Source: Antedon mediterranea (Eukaryota > Echinodermata > Crinoidea > Comatulida > Antedonidae). From it: a DNA stretch of 64,000 nt. The notes under the pieces are model-generated. The model was given only the letters and a program-made list of their open reading frames with translations. It was not told the origin of the DNA and did not search any database. Numbering within the stretch: the first letter of the stretch is position 1; each line of letters starts with the position of its first letter. A program made the position numbers and the translations under genes. Shown one piece after another: positions 1-11,856 of this stretch. The DNA lies in contig NC_092675.1 of assembly GCF_964355755.1 (NCBI RefSeq), positions 18,862,912-18,926,911 on the forward strand, written 5' to 3'.

Positions 1-1217
1 AAGATTTTGAACATGAGGAATGTTACTGTCAATTTGACGGATGTTTAAAAAAGTAATTTTGAAACGTTACACGTTCATCATATGTCGGTTAATCCGACAG
101 GGCAATGATTAGAAAAAAAGAAACTACTGAAATAGGATTAGGTGTACGAAAACAGCAGCAATTCATTAAAAAACAAAGTATTTCCCGAAAAACTAGCATG
201 TTAGACGTATAAGTTCAAATAGATCATTGAGCTTTAACTCACAATACCCTTTCTGGTAATGTTAAACAGTATAGGTTTATTCGAGAAATAACCAAAAATA
301 ATGTTATACACTCAAAGGGATTATTCCCAAGAGGTCGATATTTCTAGTAACGTATTTAACTTGTCATCAAGCGCCGTTACATGGCACTTTTTTACCGTCG
401 ATTGACACGAAATTCACATTATGTTTCTTCTTAATCATTCTCATAATTGATTTTTGCTCATTTGATTATACCATATTTGTTTTCAACATTCAATATAACT
501 TGTTTCGCGGCTTCCTGCTTTGTCAACTGTTATTCGACTCGTTTTTAGATCTCTGATGGTCTTGTTTGTAATGGCGGGAACACGTTGCAGTCGTGTCGCT
601 ATACGTTCCAACACCAATAATTAATAGACGGTTCAAATAATCAGTGATGCATGTATCTTAATAAGCAATATCTGATCATGTGAATTATCTATCGTTCTGG
701 CACCCAATTATGGATCAAATTCTGTGTAGCCTATTGCGCAGATAAACGAACTCGACACGGTGACGAGTTCAAATCTAGTTCTGTTTGATCCCTTTTCATA
801 ATACGAAAAACGAACTGCAGTTTATATAAATCGCCTTAGGTTGAGATCGATACAAAATTAAACATTCTCTCTTCGAATTGTTATGTAGACGAAGGCCCAC
901 ACTGCCTTTTGCTGTTTGTAATTTCGTTGGAATTATTTATATTGGGAAAGTTGCAAGAAAGAATGAGTATTTTTGTCATAATATTATTATACTGAAAGCT
1001 AAAAAAGGCAAATTGGATTTACGTTTATGTGCCTATTATTTGATTAATTTTACGAATTAAAACACAATGGGATGGATAGTTTATATTTTACATCATTCAA
1101 AATACTTTTCCTCCTTCATTTACGATGTGTTGAGTATTAACACCGGTAGCAGCAACCATACAAAAATGTAAGCATTAGGCATAACAGTAAAACATAATCT
1201 TAATATTAATGAAGATG
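1..1217. other. Intergenic, no gene recognised
   Basis: AT-rich non-coding DNA. The only longer reading frame, 878-1060 plus (60 codons), has no flanking splice signals or recognisable motifs and looks like chance. No RNA gene or clear repeat was seen. Confidence 0.5.
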
Positions 1218-1562
1218 TTTAAAGATGTATTGTCCCCCAAAAAACATGAAAAATGAAGATTAATTAAATCAGACTTTGAATATGTTATTTTATAGTTTTA
1301 ATAAAGTCAATCACTACCATAGAAAAAAAAAATGTTTCTCCTTATAAAATGACAAAGTAATTGGTTAAATTCAATCAAATATCCATTGGCTTGCAGCCAA
1401 TTTGACTATTTTTTGCTTTAAATTACAGTTTTTAAAGGTAAATACATTTTTTTCGATCTCATTTTTGGTCAAAGTGGATAACTATTATTATGACATTAAA
1501 ATGGCATATTCAACAACAAAAATGTAAATAATTATTCTTTCAGGGGACAATAAATCTTTAAA
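1218..1562. mobile_element. MITE-like element, TTTAAAGAT...TGTCCCC family, copy 1
   Basis: The left end reads TTTAAAGATGTATTGTCCCC and the right end is its near inverse complement (GGGGACAATAAATCTTTAAA), about 345 bp apart, with AT-rich non-coding DNA between. The same ends recur at 10015-10326, so this is a dispersed family and not a local hairpin. The ends overlap a TTAA/TTTAAA word, so the exact target-site duplication cannot be resolved. No transposase frame is present; it would be non-autonomous. Confidence 0.6.
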
Positions 1563-4500
1563 GCAAATTGTAAACATATAATATTACTGTAGATGTCTAA
1601 ACCATTTGTAATACACTTAAGATACCATACAATATAGCACAATATTTGATGATATACAGAAAGTGGTTTCCTATTGAGTATTGTTTTCAAGCTTCAAGTA
1701 CCGTTTTTGTGGGCTCAATCAGCAATATTTTGTCATACAGATAATATTGAGTAATGACGGTACCAAATCCATTAACTCTAGTCATGTACTACTGGCATTG
1801 TTCTAAATATCATCTAATCAAATAAAAGTGTTCCCTGGACGTTTGTTCCGAGTGATTTCTGGTAATAAGAAATATATGCTTACGGTACGTACATTTTACT
1901 GTCGGCATTCATTCTTCAAATATAATTTGTATAATGAATGGTTTTAATCAACATCAATTTATTATTTTGATTCTAATGGCGTCAAATGAGACGATTTCTC
2001 CCATTATCCTGATTATATTGAAAGAGCGATGAATGATGAGAGACGCATTCAAGACACCATTCTCTTGTAACCTACATAATATTGAATAAAAAGTATCGAG
2101 TTATCGTACATGTTGGGTAATAACATTTTTTTTTATTATTCTGGATTGTATTATCACCTGTGGGAATAATAACATTTTTTTTAGAGAGCAAATTAGAACT
2201 AAAGAAAATATAGTTTGCAACATGCATTCAAACATTTGGGAAGAGGGATGCACTGTTTATCTTGGTTTAGGGTCAAATATAACAGATGTAGTAGCTGAGA
2301 TTTCCTTTGTCTCAATGTCAATGTTCAAGTAAATAAACCTAATATTAATACATACGTCAAAAGGACATTTTTGTCTTGATATCAGCTAGTCTTCGTATGT
2401 TGCTACGATATCAAATCCTTCTTGTAGCTCTTATAGTCTACTCTTAACAAACTTTTCGAAACCTCTGTTAACAAACTCTTGGCTCGCCACTGTTAGGATC
2501 GAGAAGTTCTTCAAAGTTACACTCTATTACTGTTTTTCTGTTACTGATCGCTGTCTGTTTGTCCACCTGCAGAATCACAGACTTATATGATTCATTTGGC
2601 TAGATTTTGTAACGTGTGCCGAAGTTTGTCTACTGATAAACTTAGGAAAATTTTTCTTGCCAAATTTGTAAACTAATTTTTCTAGTGAGGCTAAGGTTAG
2701 GCCTGTGTCACACAAATGTGTCTCTGAGAACTTCCCCTTTCGGAACAGTATGCCATCACATGAACTGTGTTTCAGCCACATGGTATAAGTCAAAAAGCAC
2801 ACTTTATAATACCACAATAATCTATCATCAGTAAATTTTTTTTTTCAATATATGGTAAACTCTCTCCAGATATACGCCACTTGGGTACACGCTCTTTTCT
2901 TCTTTGATATACCTGTTATAGAATTCCTATTTTGGACCACTGTTGTTAAATATAATGTGCATATAAATTATTATATTGTATATTTTATTTTATTAACATG
3001 TTATTATATTGTTGAAGGTGAAAATGAACAATCTTTAAAAGGAAATAAGGTAAGGTCAGAGATTCAGTAAATATGCTACAATCGTCTTGAGCATGGACAT
3101 TTTGCTTAGAAATAAACACATCATTCTTTGAAATGTAATGGTGTCAAATTTGAAGAATATGCTGACTATTCAAATTAATTTTAGTGAATTTCAAAGAAAT
3201 TAGAAAGAATTGTAATATGTTTATTCCTTACAACAAATTTGACGACCCCCGAAAAAAAAACCAGAAATCACGAATTGCGATGTTTGTTTATTTAACTAAT
3301 TGCTATTATGAATTATTTAGGGCAGGTTAGCTTGCAAATGATAACGGTATATAATACGATAATCTCGATTGTTTACTAACAATACATCATCATCGTCATT
3401 TTGTCCTCAGGCCATGAAATAGCTGATATAAATACAGTCACACAGTAAACAATATTTTCAATGCTTCATTAGGAAGATTTATAAGATGAGTATCTAACGC
3501 AAAGTTAAGTGACTTATTTAATTCGCTGTGCATTAGCCGTCTTAACTCATCATCTAGGCCATCATATGTACATCCCCTCGAATTTCATTTTGTATACAAC
3601 GCCCACTTATTTAAACTAAATAGATATAACAGCATTCACATAAACAATTTACGTAAAACTAAAACGATTCACCAATAATAAATAATCCCTGTAAACTTTG
3701 TACAACTAGCAAAGAGTGAGACTCTTGCTTGATGACTAATTTCTGGTTTTCAATGATACTTATACGTCCATGACAGTTGGTCATAATTCTCTTTTCATAA
3801 AATACGTGTTAGATTCATGATAAAATAATGAAATGCAAATGCAAATATGGTAATGTATAATGGATATGATAAATTACATGATGATAGTACTTGACTTAAA
3901 TTAAATAGGAGGTGAGAATAGAAGGTGAGGTACAGATACTAAGTTAGTTACAGCACGTTTCTTCCAGGTAATATAAATAAGATGTAATAAAACGAAGTTA
4001 CGGAGATTCCATCGATCTCGTACGGTATTTATGATTTTAAATTACATCGGGGAATTTCAGGGGTTAAAGGTCAGGTGGTTTGATGACAACTATGACTCTC
4101 GGGGTCCATTAAGTCATGTGATTACATACATCAATACATAAAAGATTTACATAAATTCGTCACCAGAGAAAGACAAATATTGACAAACAGTTCTTGCATG
4201 CATATTCTGCTTGATTTCAGAGGGATTCGGTGATAAATGTTCGGATGTACACTAAATGGTTTACATAATTCACTAGCTATTCGTAATAACTTAAAACTCT
4301 CATTATGCCAACGTACGTAGACCATTTTATGTTGTAACGCCCAATTATGTAACTGTGATGATCACGCATATACTTTGTCAGTGACGTACTATAAAGCTGT
4401 TGATACGCGCGTACACAATCAGTATTATTATCATCATAACTTTTACGCGCAGCAGCGTATCGGTGCCTCTTTCATCCATGGTGAATATATAGGCATAATA

Positions 4501-4635
4501 ATTGACGTCTATATATAAATTTACGTAAGGGCAAAATTCGGTAAATCGCGCGTTATTTCTAGAATGTTTACTCGATGGTATATAAAGATGGTTAGAATCT
4601 CGGTACTGATTTTAACCACCTGATGTAACCCTGTT
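1563..4635. other. Intergenic, no gene recognised
   Basis: About 3 kb of AT-rich DNA. Reading frames at 2575-2817 minus, 2852-3070 plus and 4131-4325 minus have no homology I recognise and no convincing splice signals. A short direct duplication of AATAACATTTTTTT occurs at about 2120-2180. Confidence 0.5.
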
Positions 4636-4720
4636 TACTAATTAAATTGAGTTCGATAATTAGTTATTGACAATTAAAACGAATTTAGGTTCAACGATTT
4701 GCCCCAAATAGGGGTGTTTT
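4636..4720 (+). repeat. Diverged direct duplication, copy 1
   Basis: The stretch from ACTAATTAAATTGAG through GATTTGCCCCAAATAGGGGT recurs about 700 bp downstream at 5338-5420 in the same orientation, with scattered substitutions and short indels. No coding potential or terminal repeats were seen. It may be two old copies of an interspersed repeat or a local segmental duplication. Confidence 0.5.
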
Positions 4721-5337
4721 TCGATCGTGGTATACACTGTCTAATGGATGTCCATCTTGAAAAATACCCGCAGACAATAATACGAGGATGCTTCGCATTT
4801 TCCTATCTCCTCCTACGATAATTGTTTTTAATGGCAGAAAACCGGTTGAACAGCTCGAGTACAGCATCATAATGTTGAAGACAGGCCGATTTTCTTTAAA
4901 AAATACTATTTTGATAGATTTAATATACGTTTATACAAATGTATTGACTTGCGATGAATGGAACATTCCAATCTCTGTTCCACAATTCAAGTGTCTATTC
5001 CCTCAGGCGTCGTAAAGGCAAGTTTGTACTGTATACTCATAACAAAACTTTGATCCATTTTTTTTTCAATCTGTACTGCAGAGGTTGGATATAGATTTTT
5101 TTTAAACGGATAATGAACTAGCGTTTTCAGTCGCCGTATATAATGTACAAATCTTTATTATTGCAGTTAAACCACCCACATCATCATCCTTCCCTCACTG
5201 GCATGAGTAGCGTTGTAAAGCCAGTAGAGGATAGGCCTACGGTGCATCACATGCCCTAAACGCAGAACAACTTTGGTGGGTAGGGTTAACCAACTTAAAG
5301 TATGAATTGGCTCTAAGAAACAATTGAAAACCATTAG

Positions 5338-5420
5338 GCCTACTAATTAAGTTGAGTTAGATAATTTAATATTTATTGACGATTAAATCGAATTTATGAT
5401 TTGCCCCGAATAGAGGTGGT
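5338..5420 (+). repeat. Diverged direct duplication, copy 2
   Basis: Partner of 4636-4720; the shared core is GATTTGCCCC(A/G)AATAG. The copies differ by substitutions and small indels, so the duplication is not recent. Confidence 0.5.
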
Positions 5421-5925
5421 TTTCACAAATTGTTTTACATTATATAAACATATACACGTCGTATTGATGTATCGTTACATATACTGTACACTTTCAATCG
5501 ACTAGGACGGTGATAGTTTCAACAAAGTATTACATCGCAATGTTTTACTGTGTTTAGTGGTATATTATTTGTAAAACATGAAAACAATTAATATTTCGTT
5601 ACTAAATGGATAAAGAATATATTTAAAAATTGTTCCTCTTTGCACCCATCCTATTCCCCATCCCTCAACCCTAATGTTACATACAAAACACAAATTATTA
5701 AGTTTGTTTAAATTTGACTTAAACAATTGCTCTCATTTTGTGACAAGTTTCTCTTGCGGAAGTAATTCCCAGGGTGCTAATTTTAGTTGAGTACATAAAT
5801 CACAGTGTCTATTTATTCGTTCCTGTAAACGACATGTATTATTGTCCTGCGGTACGTACATTTGAAATCGCCAGTTTTTTAACGCTGAAATTATTATGTA
5901 TTCGAGAACCATCTGTGGGCACTAC

Positions 5926-5962
5926 CTAGATAGTACGCGAGCGAAGCGAGCGTACCATCTAG
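5926..5962. repeat. Short inverted repeat, GC-rich loop
   Basis: Arms CTAGATAGTACGC (5926-5938) and GCGTACCATCTAG (5950-5962) pair at 12 of 13 positions around an 11-nt loop containing GAGCGAAGCGA. It stands out in an AT-rich setting. It could be a repeat terminus or a hairpin; no gene lies next to it. Confidence 0.5.
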
Positions 5963-6868
5963 TTATAAACAATTCACGATAATCGAAACTATGATGACAT
6001 ATTTTATTAATTCTATAAGTGAATCAAAAAACACCTTTCTGTTGGAAAAAATATTGAAAGGTTCTCTAACATATCGCCGCATAATGACATAGGCCAGGCC
6101 TATCATCATATTTTTCTCAGGAGATCAGATATCAGATCAGATGTTATAAAAAAATAAATGTATTTCTCAAGAAATACAATTATATTCAATTGAATAATAT
6201 TGAATGTAATAATCAATTTATTCAGAATTAGCCTATTCATAACGAATATTTTATATAATGGAGATTAAGGCTATTAAAATGGACGCATTTATTAGATGTT
6301 ATTAGAATATTTAAAATTGTTTAAATAAGTACAAAAGTAGTCGACCTTGCCAATTGTGATTCACGGATTAATATGTGATTTACTTAACAAAGACGAATGG
6401 TTACAGCAGTGAAACACGACATGTTGAACTGATATGACACAATATTGAGATTGCTCAAATGTCAACAGACAGTATTACAATGGATAGTTAAATAGAGGTA
6501 AATAACAATATGCAATCGTAGCTGGTGCCAAGGGTACCATTTTATCAAAAACAACCTCTGGTATCACCCTTCCCTGCTCTCTGACAACGAGTCCACTGTG
6601 TACATAGCTTCAACAAGAACCGCTTCAATCCAATTTCTCTGTGTCATCAACTCATGCATTGTTTTCCTTTGAGAGAATTTTGATTATTTATGAAACTGCC
6701 AATGTTAATGTACCATCACAGATTACAGGGGAAGAAATATAATACATTCTATAATATGCTGTTTTTGTCCATTACGTTATATTTATCAGAGCACATCACC
6801 AAATACAACTATAAACTGTACCTGTGTCTTCATTTCTTATCTTTGCTAAATGATAAACTGTTATATAT

Positions 6869-6898
6869 GGAGTTGGAGTTGGAGTTGGAGTTGGAGTT
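6869..6898 (+). repeat. Microsatellite (TTGGAG)n
   Basis: About five perfect copies of the 6-bp unit GTTGGA, ending in GTTTTT. It lies inside a chance reading frame, where it reads Leu-Glu repeats. Confidence 0.85.
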
Positions 6899-7267
6899 TT
6901 TAATAGTGAATTGTAGATGATAAGGTCTGGCGTCAATTTGAATACTAATAATGTTTTATTTAAATTATCCAAAACTGCTCATTTATATTCTGCCATACGT
7001 CGCACATACGTCGAAACATAATTTCTCTTAAAAACCTCGATCTAAATACCGTAGATAACTTACATTGAAATGCTATTGATGAATAATACATTTTTGAACA
7101 ATTACAGTAGGGCTATAGCCTCTACAACAATATCATAAATTCTTAAAAGCAACAACAACAAGTAAACACCAGGTAATTCATTGAAGCATGACATAAAACA
7201 ATGCAGTCGGTCTAAATGTCATACACACTCCAAGATTGTGTTATTTAAATAATCTACCAAATCACAG

Positions 7268-7690
7268 TTGCCGACTACCAATTTGCTGATTCCCAGTTTG
7301 CCGAGTCTAGGTAGCCGATTCCCAGTTTGCCGAGTCTAGGTTGCCGAATCCTGGTTTGCCGAGTCTAGGTTGCCGATTCCTGGGTTGCCGGGTTTAGTTT
7401 TCTGAATCCCAGTTTGCCGAGTCTAGGTTGCCGATTCCTGGTTTGCCGAGTCTATGTTGCCGATTCCTGGTTTGCCGAGTCTAGGTTGCCGATTCCTGGG
7501 TTGCCGGGTTTAGTTTTCTGAATCCCAGTTTGCCAAGTCTAGGTTGCCGATTCCTAGTTTGCCGAGTCTAGGTTGCCGATTCCCAGTTTGCCGAGTTTAG
7601 GATGCCGATTCTTGGTTTGCCGAGTCTAGGTTGCCGATTCCTAGTTTGCCGAGTCTAGGTTGCCGATTCCTGGTTTGTCGAGTTGACAGA
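7268..7690. repeat. 29-bp minisatellite with a four-unit higher-order period
   Basis: Around 14 copies of a 29-bp unit built from TTGCCGATTCC(T/C)(G/A)GTTTG and CCGAGTCTAGG. A distinctive variant, GGGTTGCCGGGTTTAG followed by TTTTCTGAATCCC, occurs at about 7381 and again at about 7497. These are 116 bp (four units) apart, which shows higher-order amplification. Confidence 0.9.
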
Positions 7691-8593
7691 AATCCATGTT
7701 TCCGACTACAATAGAAATGAGTATGATCACGTCCAAGTCACGATATATAACTTGGTTGGAGACTGTAATAAAACTAATAAGTAGTATTGGCATGCTATAA
7801 TGTATGTAATGGCATAATTAATCAAGCCTATTGCTTAAGATATCTTGGTATTATAATGTCTTATTCACGAAAAACTACGTCAAATACATGAATATAATTC
7901 ACTAGAGTTCCAAAGAGGTGATTTTTCTTATATAGTTTAAAACTTGTGTGTTTCTAGTTTAATCAAGCTAATCAACTTTTGGAAAATCTGAATTGTTTAT
8001 ACCTAAGCCTACTCATTCTGTTATTATTTTTCTTTTCGAAGAACAATCTTACAAATACCATATTGGGGTAATTTCCCTAATGGTACCAAGTGCTATCATT
8101 ACATTTGTTTCGGGGAAAAAACCTTGATATTATAACTTTATTGATTTATCGAATTTTACGAAAATATTGTCAAGAGAACAATATATGAACTATGAATTAA
8201 TAGGTATGACCTCTCTATACATGTATAGAGTTCAAAGTTATCACCTTTTTGTCAAATGTGTGAGTTTGGAGATGTTGATACGCAAACACAAAGATCGTAT
8301 CAGTTTTTAAATTATTATTTTCATTTAGCCTACATGTATAATGTAGCCTCAGTATAATAGTTGTTCATTATTATCATTCGTTATTCTACTGGTTTATACG
8401 TTATATGTTAATTTGATATTTCCCCTAATACATTCTTCAAGAGGGCGTCATCTTGATAAGACAAGTTTTGTATTTTCGATAATAAAATTATTAAACTAAA
8501 TTAATTATGCCCATTATGAATTCCATTCACCCTTAAGCAAATACATAGGGGAATACTGAAATCGGTAAAGATGGATTCTCGCAAAAGCAATTA
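7691..8593. other. Intergenic, nothing recognised
   Basis: AT-rich DNA with no coding frame, RNA gene or repeat structure that I can support. Confidence 0.5.
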
Positions 8594-9644
8594 GGCCCTG
8601 TTCAGACCCATGGCGTTAGACCGTTGTAGCGTACAACGTTACTATCAAGGTCACGTTACAAACCGCAGAGAAAAAAACGAGGTGTTCAGACCCATAGCGT
8701 ACGATTATCGTTACAACGGAAGTACGTCATCCAGGTTGTTTCTAGTTGCATATTCAAGTGCTCTTACCCACGTGTTTTCATCATTATTTCCACTGTATAT
8801 AGGCCTAGATCTCAGCCCTACAATTATGACAAAATTTGCCGTAAATAAAACATACCTCAGCATTTATTTAAGAAAAATATAGTAAAGTCAAATTTCTGTT
8901 TCTATTGTTTTTATTTTGTAGTAAAAAATATTTTCCCCAGGCTCTTGTGTTACGAAAATAAAGCAGGCCTCGTCCTCGTAATGATGAAGAAAAAAAAGAT
9001 TGAGATTAGTCTATCCAGTCCAGTCAAAGATATATATTCTTTGGTCCAGTTGGTTGAAAATAACCCTTAACTTGCTAATAAAAGGGACACAGCTCCCCTT
9101 GTTTGTTTACTGGTTTTTTTAGGAGTTAGGGGGTTTTCAGCATTAAACTTGTCCAGTCTAGTCTGCCTTGTATGAATGAGTGACTTTTGATGTCCCACGC
9201 TAGTTTTTAGCTTGAATGAAATGCGTGAATGGCTCTAGGCGGATGGGATCGTAGTCCCTATGTTTAAATACAAGGTGCATGTATTTATGTCATTTGTTAG
9301 AAAATATAATGGTAATCAGTTGATAATAGTTTGTAGCCTTTGTAACAGTATTTGTAGTGTAGTTAGGCCTTATTTATTCTGGCCTTTTTGTTATTGAAAT
9401 CCATCTCACACATTGACGATACAAGATGTCAGCCTAGGTCAAACCTTGTTTCGCGTCATAACAGGAAACGTTCTGATTGGATACAACGTTGACTTACAGT
9501 AGCGTCGTACGCTAAAACGGTACTATCAACCGTTTTCCACTACAACGCTACAACCGTTGTACGACGCGTTGTACGCTAATCCCCAACTGTTCAGACACAC
9601 ATTCTTTTAGCGTCGTACGCTAAAACGGTCTAACGCCATGGGTC
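8594..9644. mobile_element. Inverted-repeat DNA transposon remnant, possibly PIF/Harbinger-like
   Basis: The left end contains GACCCATGGCGTTAGACCGT followed by TGTAGCGTAC; the right end is the inverse complement, ACGGTCTAACGCCATGGGTC. Left of the shared terminus is an extra GGCCCTGTTCA that the right end lacks. TTA sits immediately outside both inferred ends, as expected for Harbinger-type 3-bp duplications, but the unequal ends make the boundary uncertain. Further palindromic copies of the CGTTTTAGCGTACGACGC theme lie just inside the right end. No transposase is visible; the frame at 8610-8882 starts in the terminal repeat and is probably not a gene. Confidence 0.55.
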
Positions 9645-10014
9645 TTATACGATACACATACAGGTGAATTTAATTTAGCTTAATATATCAGCCAATTTTC
9701 GTCGACTCCTACAAGTTATTAAGGCATTAATTAACATATACAACATAAGACCTTAATACGTAATTCAATTTATTAATCGGATTCTTTAAGCTGCAAGAGT
9801 AATAATAAAGTGTCCGGATTATCGGTTGACAATGAGTACGACAGTAATCCAACTATGTGGAATATTATGTAAAAATCTCCCACACTCTTCCTGTTTATCA
9901 ATAGCCTATAATATCAAGAAATATATTTTGTTTACATTGAAGAAGACGACGCCTGCACACACCAAATTGCCTTTCTCCTACGCCATTGCGTTGCGTCCCA
10001 ATTGGGAACCAACC

Positions 10015-10326
10015 TTAAAGATTGTCCCCCTGATTTTGTTCTAATAATTATGCCATTTTAATTTCACATAATAGTTATTCACTTTAAGCAAAAGTTGGAT
10101 TGAAAAACTATTTACAGAAAAAAACTATATATTAAAACAAAATCAAATTGAATGGAAAGTGAAGTCAATAATTGACCGCTTTATTTTGTCTTTTTAACAG
10201 TAAAAACATTGTTGTGTGATTTTTTTTTCTACGGAAGTTATTATAACCTTTATTAAAACTACAAAATGATCTATTCAAGGTCTAATTTTATCAATGTTCA
10301 TGTTTTTGGGGACAAACATCTTTAAA
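10015..10326. mobile_element. MITE-like element, TTTAAAGAT...TGTCCCC family, copy 2
   Basis: The left end TTAAAGATTGTCCCCCTG and the right end GGGGACAAACATCTTTAAAA are inverted and match the ends of the 1218-1562 element. The next inner bases (AACATGAA) are also shared between the two copies. The interior is AT-rich and non-coding. Confidence 0.6.
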
Positions 10327-11433
10327 AGCACCTGAAGTTGAAATCTGCTACTTAGAGCGCCGGTGTGTTGTAACCTTTAATAAAAGCAAGAACACCCAAT
10401 TGAATTGATTTTACATCGATTTTAAGATCACTATGTAACATTAGATTGCCTTCAATAACAAGCAAACTTGCATGACAAGATAAAACATACTATTGCCGAC
10501 ATGATCCAATCACGTCGAATATCGTTCCTAGTTTGGATTTCAGTTTAATAACCACAAGTATACATATCTGAACATTCTAGATCACTAAAATGAACTCAAT
10601 ATAATAACTAATAACTGAATTCATATCCCGAAAAACGTACGTTCAAAAAGCATAAATAACGTATGCAAAATTTCATAACGAAGTACCCTGGTCTTATTAA
10701 ATCACATGTAAATTTGAGAGTTACAAATTTTTTTTTTAGCTCACTATGTCGGTCGGTTGGTCGGTAAACACTAACTCAAATTTAATCACGCGACTGCAGC
10801 CATTATTGTATATGACCTTGTTTTCTGTAGAGAGGGTTAATCGATTCCCACAAATCACTCTTCTCTCCATAATTTCAATTTGTCCACTTTCTTCAACATG
10901 ATTTTTTTTTTTTTTTTTTTTACATTTTTTATATTTTATTATATCCACGTACCTGAGTTCATTATACTTAGTAAAATTGTATTTTTTTCCAGACAATTAG
11001 ATTTATTACGATACTGATAGAATTAGTTAAATCGATATAGGGCTTATGAACAGATTTAAAGTACAGGCAGTTGAACGCCAACCATCAATCTAGACAGAAG
11101 CGAACCGTATTAATCTGACACGTGGGAACATGAATGATGAGGGCCTATCTGACAATTTGTATGTGTTGGCAATAAACACACATATTTTGTGAAATGTTTT
11201 ATTTCATGCCAGAATTTTTGTAACTAATCAATGTGCTATATGATTTATTACACTAATATTAAAAATTAAATAGGCCTTATGATAATCAAGTAAGTAAGCC
11301 ATACCAAGAAGAACGGTCATCATCATACGTCATCCTGTATATAGGGTATATTTAAATGTATTGTTACCCAAGACCGACTGATCCAATTTGGAGAAAATTA
11401 TCTGTCACGTTTTGTTTTGTTGCACGTTATATA
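10327..11433. other. Intergenic, nothing recognised
   Basis: AT-rich DNA with a run of about 20 T at 10902-10921. The minus frame 10736-10996 reads through this run as poly-lysine and is not a credible gene. Confidence 0.5.
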
Positions 11434-11856
11434 CGGTGTGTTGGACCGGTTCCCGTCAGATCACCAAAGTTAAGCAACGTGGCCGGCTCGGTTGCGTTCA
11501 GGAATTAGTCTGAGAATAGCGTCGGGTGCTGTATAGGGGAGAGAGTGATGGTGTATGATGATATCGGACTAGCACCTGACGGGGATGGGTTCGAGCCTGT
11601 ACCATACCGTTGTATCCTTAGACAAGATGCATTGCGCTCATTGCCTCGTCCTTCGAATGGAATGTGAATATGTCGGTCCGTTGGTGTTTTTCACGCTGCT
11701 GCTCTAGCCAGCTACGTCCTATGAGGACTACTCATTTATAAGCTAAAGCAACCAGCAGTTATAGTATCTAAGGCCGACAGTTTTGCGACTTTATAAACTC
11801 TATAATTTATAGATTCCAGCTGCTGGACCCAAAAAACGTCTGGGAAAGAGAGTCTA
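11434..11856 (+). mobile_element. Chimeric SINE with 5S rRNA-like head and tRNA-like B box
   Basis: The head resembles 5S rRNA: an internal box A-like AAGTTAAGCAACG (11467-11479) and box C-like CGGGTGCTGTA (11523-11533), with the order and rough spacing of a 5S promoter but a poorly conserved middle. A tRNA-type B box GGTTCGAGCCT follows at 11588-11598. The 3' part, from about 11686 (TTTTTCACGCTGCTGCTCTA) to AGAGTCTATGAGGAC, recurs inverted at 26353-26535, so this is an interspersed family. The arrangement is like the 5S/tRNA chimeric SINEs known in vertebrates (AmnSINE1) and the Deu-SINE group. The family assignment is an inference; I could not test for a Deu core. Confidence 0.65.

Noticed and set aside
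7268-7690. CRISPR-like regular spacing
   Set aside because: There are no unique spacers; the whole unit repeats, so it is a minisatellite in a eukaryotic genome. The same applies to the arrays at 15-16.6 kb, 20.2 kb and 49.6 kb.
10736-10996. 86-codon minus frame with poly-lysine
   Set aside because: Driven by a run of about 20 T; not protein-like.
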